Source of the DNA: Alteromonas lipotrueae | GTDB lineage: Bacteria > Pseudomonadota > Gammaproteobacteria > Enterobacterales > Alteromonadaceae | DNA length: 64,000 nt | Assembly: GCF_019249215.1 (NCBI RefSeq) | Contig: NZ_JAESDI010000002.1 | Coordinates: forward strand, 310,001-374,000 | Direction: 5' to 3' | Shown here: one piece after another, positions 26,879-36,756 of the stretch | Position numbering within the stretch: the first letter of the stretch is position 1 | Layout of the letters: each line of letters begins with the position of its first letter | Position numbers and translations under genes: made by a program | Notes under the pieces: model-generated | Seen by the model: only the letters and a program-made list of their open reading frames with translations | What the model was told of the DNA's origin: nothing | The model's database searches: none

Positions 26879-28797
26879 GGTAACTCACTCACGTTTAATA
26901 CCAATTCAACGTCACTGGGATCACCGGTAAAAAGCCGCTTAAACTGCATTTGTTCAAAGATTGTGATCATGGGGGTATTTTCTCCCCTGACATAGGCCAC
27001 CATTTGGTTTATTTCACGGGCTTTCGCTATACGAATAAGCTCGTTCAACAAGCGGCTTGCCATACCTTTACCCTGCTGCGTTTCTCGGGTAACAAACGCC
27101 ACTTCACAGGAGTTATTGCTGGCGTTGTAATAAAATCGGCCTACTGCATGAATGGTAATTCGAGACCCTTCTTGGCGCACTATACATAACGCCACGTCAG
27201 AGGTTTGATCCACACTCACCAAGTTACACGACTTCTCTCTGGACATTTGTTTTGGGTCGTAGTTGTAGCGAAGACGCAGGGTTTCTTTGGTATGTGAATA
27301 AAAGAACTCCTGTAACCGGCGCTCATCAGCGGGATTCAGCGGGCGCATATAAAACTTTTCGCCTTGTATATTCAGCCGCTTAAGCTGAATAGCGCCTAGT
27401 TCTGGGATATCTGTCGGGTACTTTTCTTGGTAATGTGGCACCCAATAATGCTGCCTGACTTCTTCTAATAGCTGAGATCTGAATTTTGGGTGCGCTACTC
27501 GAATAAGCTCTAGCGCTCGCTCACGAATACTTTTACCTTTAAGAGAGGCAATGCCGTATTCGGTAACAACATATTGCACATTCCCCCGCGAGGTTACTAC
27601 CCCAGCCCCTTCAGCAAGACGTGGCGTAATGCGAGATATGGTTTCATTTTTAGCCGTTGATGGCAGCGCAATAATGGCTTTACCACCTTTGCTAATAGAT
27701 GCGCCTGTTACAAAATCGACCTGCCCCCCAATACCACTATAAAAATCGTATCCCAGCGAATCGGCAACCACCTGCCCCGTTAAATCCACTTCCAACGCAC
27801 TATTAATAGCCACCATATTGTCGTTTTTGGCAACATTGGTAGGCTTGTTCACATAACTGCTAGGGTAAAATTCAATATGCGGGTTGTTATCGATTAAATC
27901 GTAGAGCTTACGGGTACCAATAGCGAAACTGGTTACCACCTTGCCTGGGTGGAAGGTTTTTTTCTTATTGGTAACCGCACCTGATGCTAACAGCTCAATA
28001 ATACTGTCGGTAAGCATTTCGCTGTGAATACCTAAATCTTTGTGATGGCACAGGTATTTAAGGGTGGCACTTGGAATTTTACCAATACCGAATTGCAAGG
28101 TAGCGCCATCATCAACCAACATGGAAACGTACTGCCCGATACGTTCGGCCACGCTATCAATAGGTGGCGGCATAACTTCAACTAAAGGTTCGTTTGCTTC
28201 AATACATGCGGTAATTTCACTTAAGTGAATATAGGAATGACCTGCAGTACGGGGAACTTGCGGGTTGATTTGTGCAATTACGTATTTACTTTGACGCGCT
28301 GCCGACATGGCAATATCAACCGCCGCTCCTAAGGAGCAATAGCCAAATTCATCAGGGGGGCTTACATTTACCAACGCGGCATCTAAAGACAGCGTGCCAT
28401 CACTAAACAAACTTGAAATTTCAGAGAGGAAAACAGGAGTGTAGTCGGCTCGGCCTTCATCAACAGCTTGCCGCATCGCTTGGCCACCAATAAAAAAGGT
28501 ATTGGCTTTAAATAGATTTTTATACTCTTCTTTTACCCAGCGCGTATCGCCAAGTGCAAGCATGTGTACTAACTCAATATCGCTAAAGCCATCGCTATTA
28601 TCAATTAAGTGCTGAATCAGTGCATAAGGTACTGATGCATTGCCCCCAACAAATAATCGACAGCCCGATTTTATCAGCGCTTTCCAATCTGGTTCAGACG
28701 GTAAATCTATTGCCATCCCCTCGGCCTTATTCCCGCTAATCTGTACCGCTATAATGACACATTTTTCCTGTTGTGCGTTACCAAGCTGGTAAGACAA
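26875..28797 (-). CDS. Acetyl-CoA hydrolase/transferase fused to GNAT acetyltransferase
   Basis: A CoA-transferase family I (Cat1-like) module spans residues 1 to about 440. It has a putative catalytic Glu in GIHSEMLTDS, the glycine-rich GIGGQVDFVTGA loop, and VVTEYGIASLKGKS near its end. A linker leads to a GNAT domain at about 480-630, whose acetyl-CoA loop is ETQQGKGMASRLLNEL. The fusion could hydrolyse or transfer CoA esters and acetylate a protein or small molecule. The substrate is not evident. The deacetylase gene overlaps its stop, so acetyl addition and removal are encoded together. Confidence 0.9.
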   Translation of the reverse strand: MSYQLGNAQQEKCVIIAVQISGNKAEGMAIDLPSEPDWKALIKSGCRLFVGGNASVPYALIQHLIDNSDGFSDIELVHMLALGDTRWVKEEYKNLFKANTFFIGGQAMRQAVDEGRADYTPVFLSEISSLFSDGTLSLDAALVNVSPPDEFGYCSLGAAVDIAMSAARQSKYVIAQINPQVPRTAGHSYIHLSEITACIEANEPLVEVMPPPIDSVAERIGQYVSMLVDDGATLQFGIGKIPSATLKYLCHHKDLGIHSEMLTDSIIELLASGAVTNKKKTFHPGKVVTSFAIGTRKLYDLIDNNPHIEFYPSSYVNKPTNVAKNDNMVAINSALEVDLTGQVVADSLGYDFYSGIGGQVDFVTGASISKGGKAIIALPSTAKNETISRITPRLAEGAGVVTSRGNVQYVVTEYGIASLKGKSIRERALELIRVAHPKFRSQLLEEVRQHYWVPHYQEKYPTDIPELGAIQLKRLNIQGEKFYMRPLNPADERRLQEFFYSHTKETLRLRYNYDPKQMSREKSCNLVSVDQTSDVALCIVRQEGSRITIHAVGRFYYNASNNSCEVAFVTRETQQGKGMASRLLNELIRIAKAREINQMVAYVRGENTPMITIFEQMQFKRLFTGDPSDVELVLNVSELP

Positions 28798-28828
28798 CAG
28801 GAAAAACGTTACAGCAGCAAAGCTTCCG

Positions 28829-29329
28829 TTAGTTCAGTGTAAACGGATGCAACCAATTGCGAAAGAAAGGCGATATCGCAAACATGCTGTTCGACAATCT
28901 GTGGCCGTCCTCTAGTAGTAACAACTGAGAATTACGCAGCTTCGCATAATCAATACTATGGCTAACTGGAATGACATCATCATTCCAGCCGTGGATTACA
29001 CTCGTTTTTCCGGTGTAGTTATATTCTTGCACTTCGTAGCTTGGCATATACAGCGCCGGCGCTAGTAAGAACAAACCCCGTGCAGACACACGCTCAGCAG
29101 CCACTAAAGACACGTAACCGCCCATACTAGATCCTACCAGGATAACTTCATCGCCTTGCTCTTCTACCGTATCAACCAATCGGGTAATGCGATCTTCTGG
29201 CGAAGCTAAATCTTGGTAATCCACACTAATAACATTAAAGCCAACATCGCTAGCCACGTTAGACAATGTAGTGATCTTACTGCCCCAAGGGCCACTTTCT
29301 TTTCCATGAGAAAAAATGACAGTTGTCAT
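28829..29329 (-). CDS. Small alpha/beta hydrolase
   Basis: This 166-residue protein has the nucleophile elbow GSSMGGY (Ser near residue 68), an oxyanion stretch SHGKESGPWG at the N-terminus, HGWNDDVIPV with a late acidic residue, and DGHRL supplying the catalytic His. It resembles small intracellular serine hydrolases of the YqiA/UPF type, with substrate unknown. It lies 31 bases before the CoA-transferase fusion on the same strand and may share its transcript. Confidence 0.85.
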   Translation of the reverse strand: MTTVIFSHGKESGPWGSKITTLSNVASDVGFNVISVDYQDLASPEDRITRLVDTVEEQGDEVILVGSSMGGYVSLVAAERVSARGLFLLAPALYMPSYEVQEYNYTGKTSVIHGWNDDVIPVSHSIDYAKLRNSQLLLLEDGHRLSNSMFAISPFFRNWLHPFTLN

Positions 29330-29350
29330 CGTAAAACCTCAACGTCTAAA

Positions 29351-32300
29351 TTATTTATCTTGTTTATGAAACAGCTTTTCAACCATCACGTAGAACATAG
29401 GTACAAAGAAAATGGCTAAGAAGGTGGCAGCAAACATGCCCCCCATCACCGCAATACCTATTGCGTTTTGGCTTGCTGAACCTGCACCGCTAGCCATTGC
29501 CAGCGGTGTTACTCCGAGTATAAACGCCATAGATGTCATTAATATGGGGCGAAAACGCTGAGAAGCCGCATTTGATACCGCCGTCATTAAATCAATGCCT
29601 TCTTCATATTGGTCTTTTGCGAACTCTACAATGAGAATGGCATTTTTCGCCGCCAGACCCACTGTGGTCAAAAACGCAACTTGTAGGTAAACATCGTTTG
29701 GTAAATTGAATAAAAACGCTGCCGTTACCGAACCTAATATACCCAAAGGTACCACCAGCATGACTGCAAATGGTACAGACCAACTCTCATATAATGCTGC
29801 TAGGCATAAAAATACGATGAGTATAGAAATAGCATACAACATAGGCGCTTGCGAGCCAGCTTGTTGTTCTTCAAAAGATAAACCAGCCCACTCAATAGCA
29901 TAACCAGCAGGCAATTGAGCAACTAGCTTCTCCATTTCTTCCATGGCTTCACCGGATGAAACACCTTCAGCGGGGCTACCTTGAATGTTAACCGATGAGA
30001 TACCGTTAAAACGCTCAAGTTTGGGCGAACCATACACCCACTGAGTAGATGCAAAGGTGCTGAAGGCCACCATGTCACCGTCGGCGTTACGCACAAACCA
30101 CTTGTCTAAATCGTCTGGCGACATGCGATATTTTGCATCCGCTTGCATATAAACCCGTTTTATCCGGCCTTTATCAATAAAGTCGTTAACGTAACTTGAG
30201 CCCCACGCAATTTGCAGTGCACTGTTTATTTCACTTAGGTTTAACCCCAGCGCAGATGCTTTTTCACTGTCTATATTCACCTTAAACTGAGGCACGTCGC
30301 TTAATCCGTTAGGGCGAACACCGGCAAGTTTAGGGTTTTGCGCGGCCATGCCTAACAATTGATTGCGGGCATTCATCAATGCCACGTGACCATTACTTCC
30401 GCGATCCACAAGCTGCATATCAAAGCCTGTCGCGTTACCTAATTCCATAATAGGCGGAGGCACAATAGGAAATGCAGAAGCATCTTCAATTTGACTAAAT
30501 GCGCCAAAGGCGCGGCCTACCAGTGCAAATGCTGAGTCGCTTTCGTCTCGCACGCTCCAGTCATTCAAGTTTACAAAACCCATACCGGCATTTTGAGCTT
30601 GGCCAGCAAAACTAAAACCTACTACCGTAAACAAGCCGTTAACCGCACCTTGCTCTTGGTCTAAGAAAAAGTCTTCTGCCTTTTTGACCGACTCTAAGGT
30701 ACGCCCAGCAGTTGCACCAGGAGGCGTACTAATTAGCACCATTAGGCGGCCTTGGTCTTCATCGGGTAAGAATGCACCAGGTAATTGGGCGAAAATATAC
30801 GCCATTCCTGCCACTAGAATACCGTATACCGCAAAGTAACGCTTAGCACGTTTCGCCATGTGGGTGGTGGTACGCTGATAGCGATCGCGGCCTTTGTTGA
30901 ATGTGCGGTTAAACCAACCAAAGAAGCCTTTGTCTTTGTTATGTTCAGGATCGTGTTGTTTTAGCAGCGTGGCACACAATGAAGGTGACAATATAATTGC
31001 CACCAATACCGAGAAGCCCATGGCAGACACGATAGTAATTGAGAACTGGCGATAAATAGCCCCAGCAGATCCACTGAAAAAGGCCATAGGAATAAATACC
31101 GTCGATAATACCGCGGCAATACCTACTAGCGCACCAGTAATTTGTGTCATGGATTTTTTAGTGGCTTCAGCGGGCGGTAAGCCCTCTTCTTCCATAATAC
31201 GTTCAACGTTTTCAACCACGACAATAGCGTCGTCCACAAGCAAACCAATGGCTAGCACCATGGCAAACATAGTTAATACGTTAATGCTGTAACCAAATGC
31301 CAGTAGCACCGCAAAGGTACCTAGTAACACCACCGGAACCGCGATAGTAGGAATAAGGGTAGCACGCCAATTCTGCAAAAATAGCAGCATGACGAAGAAA
31401 ACCAGTACCACGGCTTCAATCAGCGTGTGCACCACTGACTCAATCGACAATTCGATAAAGGGTGAAGCATCAACCGGATAAACCACTTTTACGCTGTCTG
31501 GTAGGTTGACTCGTAGCTCTTCAACACGCTGCTTTACCGCATTGATAGTATCAAGCGCGTTCGCACCTGACGCTAAGCTAATAGCCATACCCGAGGCAGG
31601 ATGACGGTCGTAACGAACGATTACATCGTAGCTTTCAGCACCTAGCTCAACCCGCGCGACATCGCGTACTCGAACTTGAGAACCATCAGTATTTACCCGC
31701 AGCACAATGCTTTCGAAATCATCTACGGTTTGTAAACGTGATTGAGCTTGAATAGTGGCGTTAATTTGCTGGCCTTGAATGGCAGGTAAGCCCCCGAGTT
31801 GCCCAGCAGATACATCGGTATTTTGCACCTCAACCGCGGCTTGGACATCTACCGGTGTTAGGTTGTAGCTGTATAGTTTGTCTGGATCTAACCAAATTCG
31901 CATTGAGCGCTGGGCACCAAATACCCGCACGCTCCCTACGCCATTAACACGGGAGACTGAATCGCGAAATTGAGAAACCAACAAATCGCTTAAGTCGTAC
32001 TGGCTCATTTGCCCCGTTTCGTCATAAAAACCAATGGCTAACGAAAATGCTGAGTTTGATTTTGCGACAGTAACACCTTGTTGCTGCACCTGTGCCGGCA
32101 GCAATGGGAGTGCCGATTGCACTTTATTTTGGGTTTGAACTTGCGCAATATCTGGGTCGGTACCCGGCTCAAATGTGAGGCTGATAGACATACTGCTGTT
32201 TGAGCTACTGGCAGAGAAATAACGTAAGTTATCTATGCCTGATAAGTTTTGCTCAACCACCTGCGTGACTGAGTTTTCAACGGTTTCCGCTGAAGCCCCA

Positions 32301-32449
32301 GGGTAAGTCGCAGAAATCGTCACCGTGGGTGGCGCAACTTTAGGGTATTGCTCAATAGGCAGGGTATAAATGGCAAGTACCCCTGCCATCATCGTAATAA
32401 TTGCAAGTACCCACGCGAAGACGGGTCTGTCGATAAAAAAGCGAGCCAT
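29351..32449 (-). CDS. RND multidrug efflux permease (AcrB-like)
   Basis: This 1032-residue inner-membrane proton/drug antiporter of the hydrophobe/amphiphile class begins MARFFIDRPVFAWVLAII. Two large periplasmic loops and 12 transmembrane helices are evident. The proton-relay Asp pair is in LAIGLLVDDAIVVVENVE in helix 4. It partners the membrane fusion protein encoded 17 bases upstream. No TolC-like gene or TetR regulator is adjacent, so the outer channel must come from elsewhere. Export of drugs, dyes or solvents is inferred. Confidence 0.96.
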   Translation of the reverse strand: MARFFIDRPVFAWVLAIITMMAGVLAIYTLPIEQYPKVAPPTVTISATYPGASAETVENSVTQVVEQNLSGIDNLRYFSASSSNSSMSISLTFEPGTDPDIAQVQTQNKVQSALPLLPAQVQQQGVTVAKSNSAFSLAIGFYDETGQMSQYDLSDLLVSQFRDSVSRVNGVGSVRVFGAQRSMRIWLDPDKLYSYNLTPVDVQAAVEVQNTDVSAGQLGGLPAIQGQQINATIQAQSRLQTVDDFESIVLRVNTDGSQVRVRDVARVELGAESYDVIVRYDRHPASGMAISLASGANALDTINAVKQRVEELRVNLPDSVKVVYPVDASPFIELSIESVVHTLIEAVVLVFFVMLLFLQNWRATLIPTIAVPVVLLGTFAVLLAFGYSINVLTMFAMVLAIGLLVDDAIVVVENVERIMEEEGLPPAEATKKSMTQITGALVGIAAVLSTVFIPMAFFSGSAGAIYRQFSITIVSAMGFSVLVAIILSPSLCATLLKQHDPEHNKDKGFFGWFNRTFNKGRDRYQRTTTHMAKRAKRYFAVYGILVAGMAYIFAQLPGAFLPDEDQGRLMVLISTPPGATAGRTLESVKKAEDFFLDQEQGAVNGLFTVVGFSFAGQAQNAGMGFVNLNDWSVRDESDSAFALVGRAFGAFSQIEDASAFPIVPPPIMELGNATGFDMQLVDRGSNGHVALMNARNQLLGMAAQNPKLAGVRPNGLSDVPQFKVNIDSEKASALGLNLSEINSALQIAWGSSYVNDFIDKGRIKRVYMQADAKYRMSPDDLDKWFVRNADGDMVAFSTFASTQWVYGSPKLERFNGISSVNIQGSPAEGVSSGEAMEEMEKLVAQLPAGYAIEWAGLSFEEQQAGSQAPMLYAISILIVFLCLAALYESWSVPFAVMLVVPLGILGSVTAAFLFNLPNDVYLQVAFLTTVGLAAKNAILIVEFAKDQYEEGIDLMTAVSNAASQRFRPILMTSMAFILGVTPLAMASGAGSASQNAIGIAVMGGMFAATFLAIFFVPMFYVMVEKLFHKQDK

Positions 32450-32466
32450 AGTAAACTAATCCTATC

Positions 32467-33609
32467 TTAACGTGAGCCGCGTGACGTTGTCTGCCACTCG
32501 CTGGTGTTTACTTTACTGCCAGGTTTCACTTTTTGGTAACCAGAAACAATAAGTCTATCGCCTTCTTTAATACCCGAAGTGGCAATATATTGGTCTTTGT
32601 AGATGTCGCTAGTTTTTAGTGCTCGAGCCTCTACTTCGTCATTACTGTTCACCACATATACTGACAATGAACCGTCTTGTTGACGCATAGTGGCGCGCTG
32701 AGGCACCAATAACGCTTGTTCGGTACCAGTAATAACATGGCCTTTCACGAATAAACCGGGTAACAACAACCCATCTGGGTTTGGCATTTCGGCGCGAAGC
32801 GCTACTGAACCGGTACTTTCATCTACGGTAACTTCTGAAAACTTCACGCTACCTGTGTGTTCGTATTTTTTACCTGTGGCTTCATCCAGTGTTAGCTCAA
32901 CAGGCATAGAGCCTTGTTCTTGCATGGCTTGACGAAGGGTAAGTATGGCCCGACCCGACTCCTGCATATCAATAAAGATAGGGTTTAACTGCGTAATAGT
33001 GGCAAGTTGCTGCGTTTGGTTTGTGGTCGCTAGCGTACCTTCCGTCACAAACGAGCGACTGATACGGCCGCTAATTGGCGCATACACCTTGGTATAGCCT
33101 AAGTTCACTCGTGCTAAATCTACCGCCGCTTCAGCAACGCTAATCGCTGCTTGTGCTTGTTCCTTTTGCGCGATGACATCGTCGTATTCTTGGCGACTGA
33201 TGGCATTCTGTTTAATTAGATCATCATAGCGGCGGGCTTTGGCTTCTAAGGTTTTTAAATTCGCTTCGGCACTTTTAACATCAGCAATGGTGCTGTTTAA
33301 TTGAGCACGATAACGCGCATCATCGATTTGATAAAGTTGCTGGCCTTTTTCAACCTGTGCACCTTCTTCAAACAAACGCTCTGTAATCACCCCATCAACC
33401 TGAGGACGTACTTGCGATTGGCGAGACGGCGTAACCCTTCCAGGAAGGATCATTTCATGGGTTACCGCTTGGCGTGCAATAGTAAGCACTGACACGGACT
33501 GTGGCGGCATGGCTTGCTGCCCTGCACCCGCCTGTTCAGACTCAGACGAACACCCAATCGCACCTACCAACAAAGCTAGGGTAGTGATGACATAAAAAAC
33601 GCGTTTCAT
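32467..33609 (-). CDS. RND efflux membrane fusion lipoprotein (AcrA/MexA-like)
   Basis: This periplasmic adaptor links the RND permease to an outer-membrane channel. It has a lipoprotein signal with lipobox GAIGC around residue 20, a biotinyl-lipoyl half (QVDGVITERLFEEGAQV), a helical hairpin at about 95-165, the second lipoyl half (VYAPISGRIS) and beta-barrel domains. The length of 380 residues is typical. It is the first gene of a two-gene operon with the permease, with its promoter in the gap upstream. Confidence 0.95.
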   Translation of the reverse strand: MKRVFYVITTLALLVGAIGCSSESEQAGAGQQAMPPQSVSVLTIARQAVTHEMILPGRVTPSRQSQVRPQVDGVITERLFEEGAQVEKGQQLYQIDDARYRAQLNSTIADVKSAEANLKTLEAKARRYDDLIKQNAISRQEYDDVIAQKEQAQAAISVAEAAVDLARVNLGYTKVYAPISGRISRSFVTEGTLATTNQTQQLATITQLNPIFIDMQESGRAILTLRQAMQEQGSMPVELTLDEATGKKYEHTGSVKFSEVTVDESTGSVALRAEMPNPDGLLLPGLFVKGHVITGTEQALLVPQRATMRQQDGSLSVYVVNSNDEVEARALKTSDIYKDQYIATSGIKEGDRLIVSGYQKVKPGSKVNTSEWQTTSRGSR

Positions 33610-34028
33610 AATAATTTCTCGAAATTAAAAACTAACGATTACCGGCAAACGAGAGCGTTTAACCGGTAAACTTAAATTTTGGGCCTGTATTAACTTTGGT
33701 AACTTCCATACGCCGAGTTATAAATACCTTGCCATTACTCAGCCCGATCACATCAACTGGACGAATGAGATCGTATGCTTCAAATGCAGCGTGAACTTGC
33801 AGTAAAGCAACAATTTACTGTGACGAAAGGGTTACTCATCGGCCAGTATGAATAATGGGTCACCATATTCATGACATATCTGACACAAGTTTTATATTGT
33901 GTGCGCTTATACTAAAGATTAAAAGTAAAGGGAGTTGAAGGCGCTGATCTTATCGGTCAGTTGCAGTATTTTTATACTACAGTGCTGACCTAAGGGTGTA
34001 AAACACGCTTTTCATTCAACTTTTGGCA
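33610..34028. other. Intergenic region before the efflux operon
   Basis: This 419-base gap lies between the DnaJ-related gene and the efflux operon, both on the minus strand. On the minus strand a 48-codon open stretch ends at a TAA near 33663 and translates to a protein-like tail (VDVIGLSNGKVFITRR) but lacks a good start. A palindrome lies at 33955-33990. The rest must hold the efflux promoter, which I cannot place. Confidence 0.5.
33955..33990. repeat. Palindrome downstream of the DnaJ-related gene
   Basis: Arms GGTCAG (33955-33960) and CTGACC (33985-33990) enclose a second inverted pair AGTAT/ATACT (33965-33969 with 33974-33978). There is no strong T-run on either strand, so it is a weak terminator candidate or an operator. 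Confidence 0.4.
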
Positions 34029-34712
34029 TTAGAGCCCGTAATACCGCAATAAAGCTTGGTACGCCGAAATAACATTTTGCGCTGCTTCGTGGCTGCCCCC
34101 TTTGTCTGGGTGCACTGTTGCTAACTGCTTTCTGTAGTGTCTCTTAAGTGTTATTAACGTGATGGGTATGGCCTCATCTAAATTGAGTAACGTGTGACAT
34201 TGCGCAATACGCTCTTTGGAATCAAAAATGGACTCAGCCCCCAGCATTCGCTGCCAAAAGCCATTCAATAAGGCGTCTACATCGGCTTCGCCAGTACTGG
34301 CCAAGTTTTGCCAGTTAAGGTAGTACTCTGCTAGCGGATCGTTTTTATCTAATGGAGTAGTGTTACTCACAAAGTCGTCTTGTCTGCTAGCTTTCAAGGG
34401 CAGTAGAACTATGCGTGTAGTATGAATATCTAGCTCGCCCACCAGAGCATCACGCCAGAGGTTTCTAAGTAAATATAGGGCATGAAACAAGATGAAGTGG
34501 GTATTAAACAAAGCGAGGGAATCGCGCAGCGCGTTGTCATTAAACAACTGATAGGGTGGCGACTTAAGTTGCGAAATTAGCGCATACTCTGTCATCCCTT
34601 CTTCAAACTCTGCTTTTTTTGTGGAAAGTATGTCTAACAACACTTCCACTTTCTGCGCATTCGTCGCGTTAAAAGAAGGTATTTCTTGGGCATTCCCCAT
34701 GGTAAACCTCAT
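34029..34712 (-). CDS. DnaJ-related protein
   Basis: This 227-residue protein consists of an N-terminal helical DNAJ-related domain (Pfam-type, about 10-150) and a C-terminal J domain at about 180-227. The J domain has an intact HPD tripeptide (ATVHPDKGGSHEAAQ) needed to stimulate an Hsp70 ATPase. It lacks the Gly/Phe and zinc regions of true DnaJ, so it is a specialised DnaK cochaperone of unknown client. It is transcribed alone and is divergent from the DUF1499 gene. Confidence 0.88.
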   Translation of the reverse strand: MRFTMGNAQEIPSFNATNAQKVEVLLDILSTKKAEFEEGMTEYALISQLKSPPYQLFNDNALRDSLALFNTHFILFHALYLLRNLWRDALVGELDIHTTRIVLLPLKASRQDDFVSNTTPLDKNDPLAEYYLNWQNLASTGEADVDALLNGFWQRMLGAESIFDSKERIAQCHTLLNLDEAIPITLITLKRHYRKQLATVHPDKGGSHEAAQNVISAYQALLRYYGL

Positions 34713-34928
34713 GTTCGTATCAGCTTATAGCATAGCAGAGGTTGCTTAATTCCCCTTACCTAAAAGCGCGCCAGGGCTTCTTACACCTTCGTCATTTCAC
34801 TGCTGGATATGATTTTTGTAACGCATCGAAAACCTTGCCCACAAATTTAGTGGAAAATTTGAACCAAAAGGGCCAAATGACTGTTAAAGTTATGTTATAC
34901 AAAGCAACAATAATAACTAGGAGCTCCC

Positions 34929-35645
34929 TTGAAAGCACTCATTGCACTGACCAGCATTATTGGATTTTTAATGGTGGTATTACCGGGCCCGCTATATCAA
35001 TACGCAGGCGTTGATTTAGGCACCGCATTTACCTCTCTGCGCTACGGCGTATACGTGGGTGGCGCAGCCATTATACTTATCATTCTACAAGTACTAATAA
35101 AACGTAAAAGCGTCAGCTGGGGCAGTACGTTTGTTTTCGCTATATTAGCGTTAATTGCCGTCGCCATGCCTGTTAGCATGATGGGCAAAGCCAGTACCGT
35201 ACCGCCTATTCACGATATTACTACCGATGTGACCAACCCTCCGGCGTTTGTGGCTATTGCGCCGCTACGTGAAAATGCGCCCAACCCTATTACTTACGAG
35301 GGTGGTGAGGTAACACGCCAGCAAATAGATGCTTACCCTGAAATTAGAACCCAATTATTGGCGCAGAGTATTGATGAAGTCTTTGCAGCTAGTGAACAAA
35401 CTATTGACGCACTAGGCTGGGAGCGTGTGTCTGATGGCGCATTGCCCTATACATTAGAAGCGACTGACATCACCCAATGGTTTGGATTTAAGGATGATGT
35501 GGTTATTCGCCTAAAAGCCAAAGACGATAACACCCTTGTAGATATCCGCAGTAAATCTCGGGTCGGAAAAAGCGATTTAGGTAAAAACGCCGAACGCATT
35601 GATATCTTTTTAACTGAACTTCGCGCTCAGTTAAACGCTAACTAA
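34929..35645 (+). CDS. DUF1499 membrane protein
   Basis: This protein has three hydrophobic segments near its N-terminus (about 5-20, 37-58, 68-88) and then a DUF1499 domain with HDITTDVTNPPAF and GFKDDVVIRLK. The family's function is not established. The start is TTG at 34929, and AGGAG lies just upstream (34919-34923). It is followed by a strong bidirectional terminator shared with the SMR exporter, which runs towards it. Confidence 0.88.
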   Translation: MKALIALTSIIGFLMVVLPGPLYQYAGVDLGTAFTSLRYGVYVGGAAIILIILQVLIKRKSVSWGSTFVFAILALIAVAMPVSMMGKASTVPPIHDITTDVTNPPAFVAIAPLRENAPNPITYEGGEVTRQQIDAYPEIRTQLLAQSIDEVFAASEQTIDALGWERVSDGALPYTLEATDITQWFGFKDDVVIRLKAKDDNTLVDIRSKSRVGKSDLGKNAERIDIFLTELRAQLNAN

Positions 35646-35667
35646 TACCCACAGTTAGACAATAAAC

Positions 35668-35697
35668 AAAAAGCTCAGGAAATACCTGAGCTTTTTT
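35668..35697. terminator. Bidirectional intrinsic terminator
   Basis: AAAAAGCTCAGG - AAATA - CCTGAGCTTTTTT forms a perfect 12-bp stem with A- and T-runs on both sides. It sits between the convergent DUF1499 and SMR genes and can end both transcripts. Confidence 0.93.
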
Positions 35698-35711
35698 ATA
35701 CGCCACATTTT

Positions 35712-36029
35712 TTAGTGGGCTAATTTCAATACCACAACGCCTGCCACGATTAAGGCTGCGCCAAAGTAGCGTGCGATAGAAGTAGGATCGCCATAAAAAA
35801 CAACCCCAACTAAAAACGTACCCGCCGCACCTATGCCAGTCCACACGGCGTATGCGGTACCTATAGGAATATTTTTTTGCGCCATCCACAAACAAAAACC
35901 ACTGGCCGCCATAAACCCTATCGCTAACAGTATACCCATCACGCGGGTTTCAGCTTCTTGGGACAGCTTTAACCCCACCGGCCATCCTATTTCTAATAAG
36001 CCAGCCACAATCAAATAAACCCAGCTCAT
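35712..36029 (-). CDS. sugE: SMR exporter of the SugE/Gdx type
   Basis: This 105-residue, four-helix small multidrug resistance protein has the membrane-embedded Glu14 in the first helix (GLLEIGWPVGLK) and the AYAVWTGIGAAGT signature. It closely follows E. coli SugE/Gdx, a guanidinium/proton antiporter, rather than EmrE. I saw no guanidine riboswitch in the short leader. AAGGAG precedes the start. Confidence 0.9.
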   Translation of the reverse strand: MSWVYLIVAGLLEIGWPVGLKLSQEAETRVMGILLAIGFMAASGFCLWMAQKNIPIGTAYAVWTGIGAAGTFLVGVVFYGDPTSIARYFGAALIVAGVVVLKLAH

Positions 36030-36087
36030 TTACCTCTCCTTGTTGCCATTGGCTGTTCATCGAACAACGTTCACTATTGACCTTTTA

Positions 36088-36690
36088 CTACAAGCTAGCC
36101 AATTGAATGCTTACCGCCCCTAGTACGGCTGCGTTCAAGCGGTTGAACCAACGCCAAAACGACGGGCGCTGCATATAGTGCGCGAATTTAGCGGTGAGGG
36201 TACTTAGCCCAACAAACCATATGATAGATGCCCAAATTGCACCGAAGACAAACCACCATTTATCCAGTTGCCACTGGCTGGCTAAATTCCCCATCAATAA
36301 CAGCGTATCTAAGTAAAAATGAGGATTCAACCACGTTACCGCCATAGCAATCAGGAACGCACGCTTAAACGACGTTTGCTTCTTTGACATTTCAAGCACT
36401 AGCGCATCTTCAGCCATAGAAGCCTTAAGCTTGTTAAATGCAAACCATAAAAGAAAGGCAACGCCGGCCCACTTAGTGACTGATACCAACAATGGATATT
36501 GTTGTAGCAGTAACCCGAACCCCATTGCGCCTAAACTTATAGAAATGGCATCGCTCACTATAAACAGCAGTACGAACAACCCTGTCCATTGACGTTTCAA
36601 AGACTGTTCGATTAAAAAACTATTTTGTGCACCAACGGCAATTATTAGGGTGCCGCCCATCACAAAACCACTCAACGCTGCCGCAAACAT
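36088..36690 (-). CDS. argO: LysE/ArgO family amino-acid exporter
   Basis: This six-helix inner-membrane exporter begins GFVMGGTLIIAVGAQNSFLIEQ, which contains the AVGAQNxF motif of LysE/ArgO proteins. The VTWLNPHFYLDTLLL stretch is also typical. It exports basic amino acids such as arginine. The 200-residue length fits. It is divergent from an ArgP-like LysR gene, the known activator of argO in E. coli, which supports the assignment. Confidence 0.88.
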   Translation of the reverse strand: MFAAALSGFVMGGTLIIAVGAQNSFLIEQSLKRQWTGLFVLLFIVSDAISISLGAMGFGLLLQQYPLLVSVTKWAGVAFLLWFAFNKLKASMAEDALVLEMSKKQTSFKRAFLIAMAVTWLNPHFYLDTLLLMGNLASQWQLDKWWFVFGAIWASIIWFVGLSTLTAKFAHYMQRPSFWRWFNRLNAAVLGAVSIQLASL

Positions 36691-36756
36691 GAACTAAACC
36701 CCAAAAATTGAAATGAATGAATAAGAGGCGTTGATTTTAGCTACCCTTTTGAACTA

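Noticed and set aside
36030-36087. Guanidine riboswitch before the SugE-type exporter
   Set aside because: The gap is only 58 bases and lacks paired ACGR-loop hairpins or the ykkC core.
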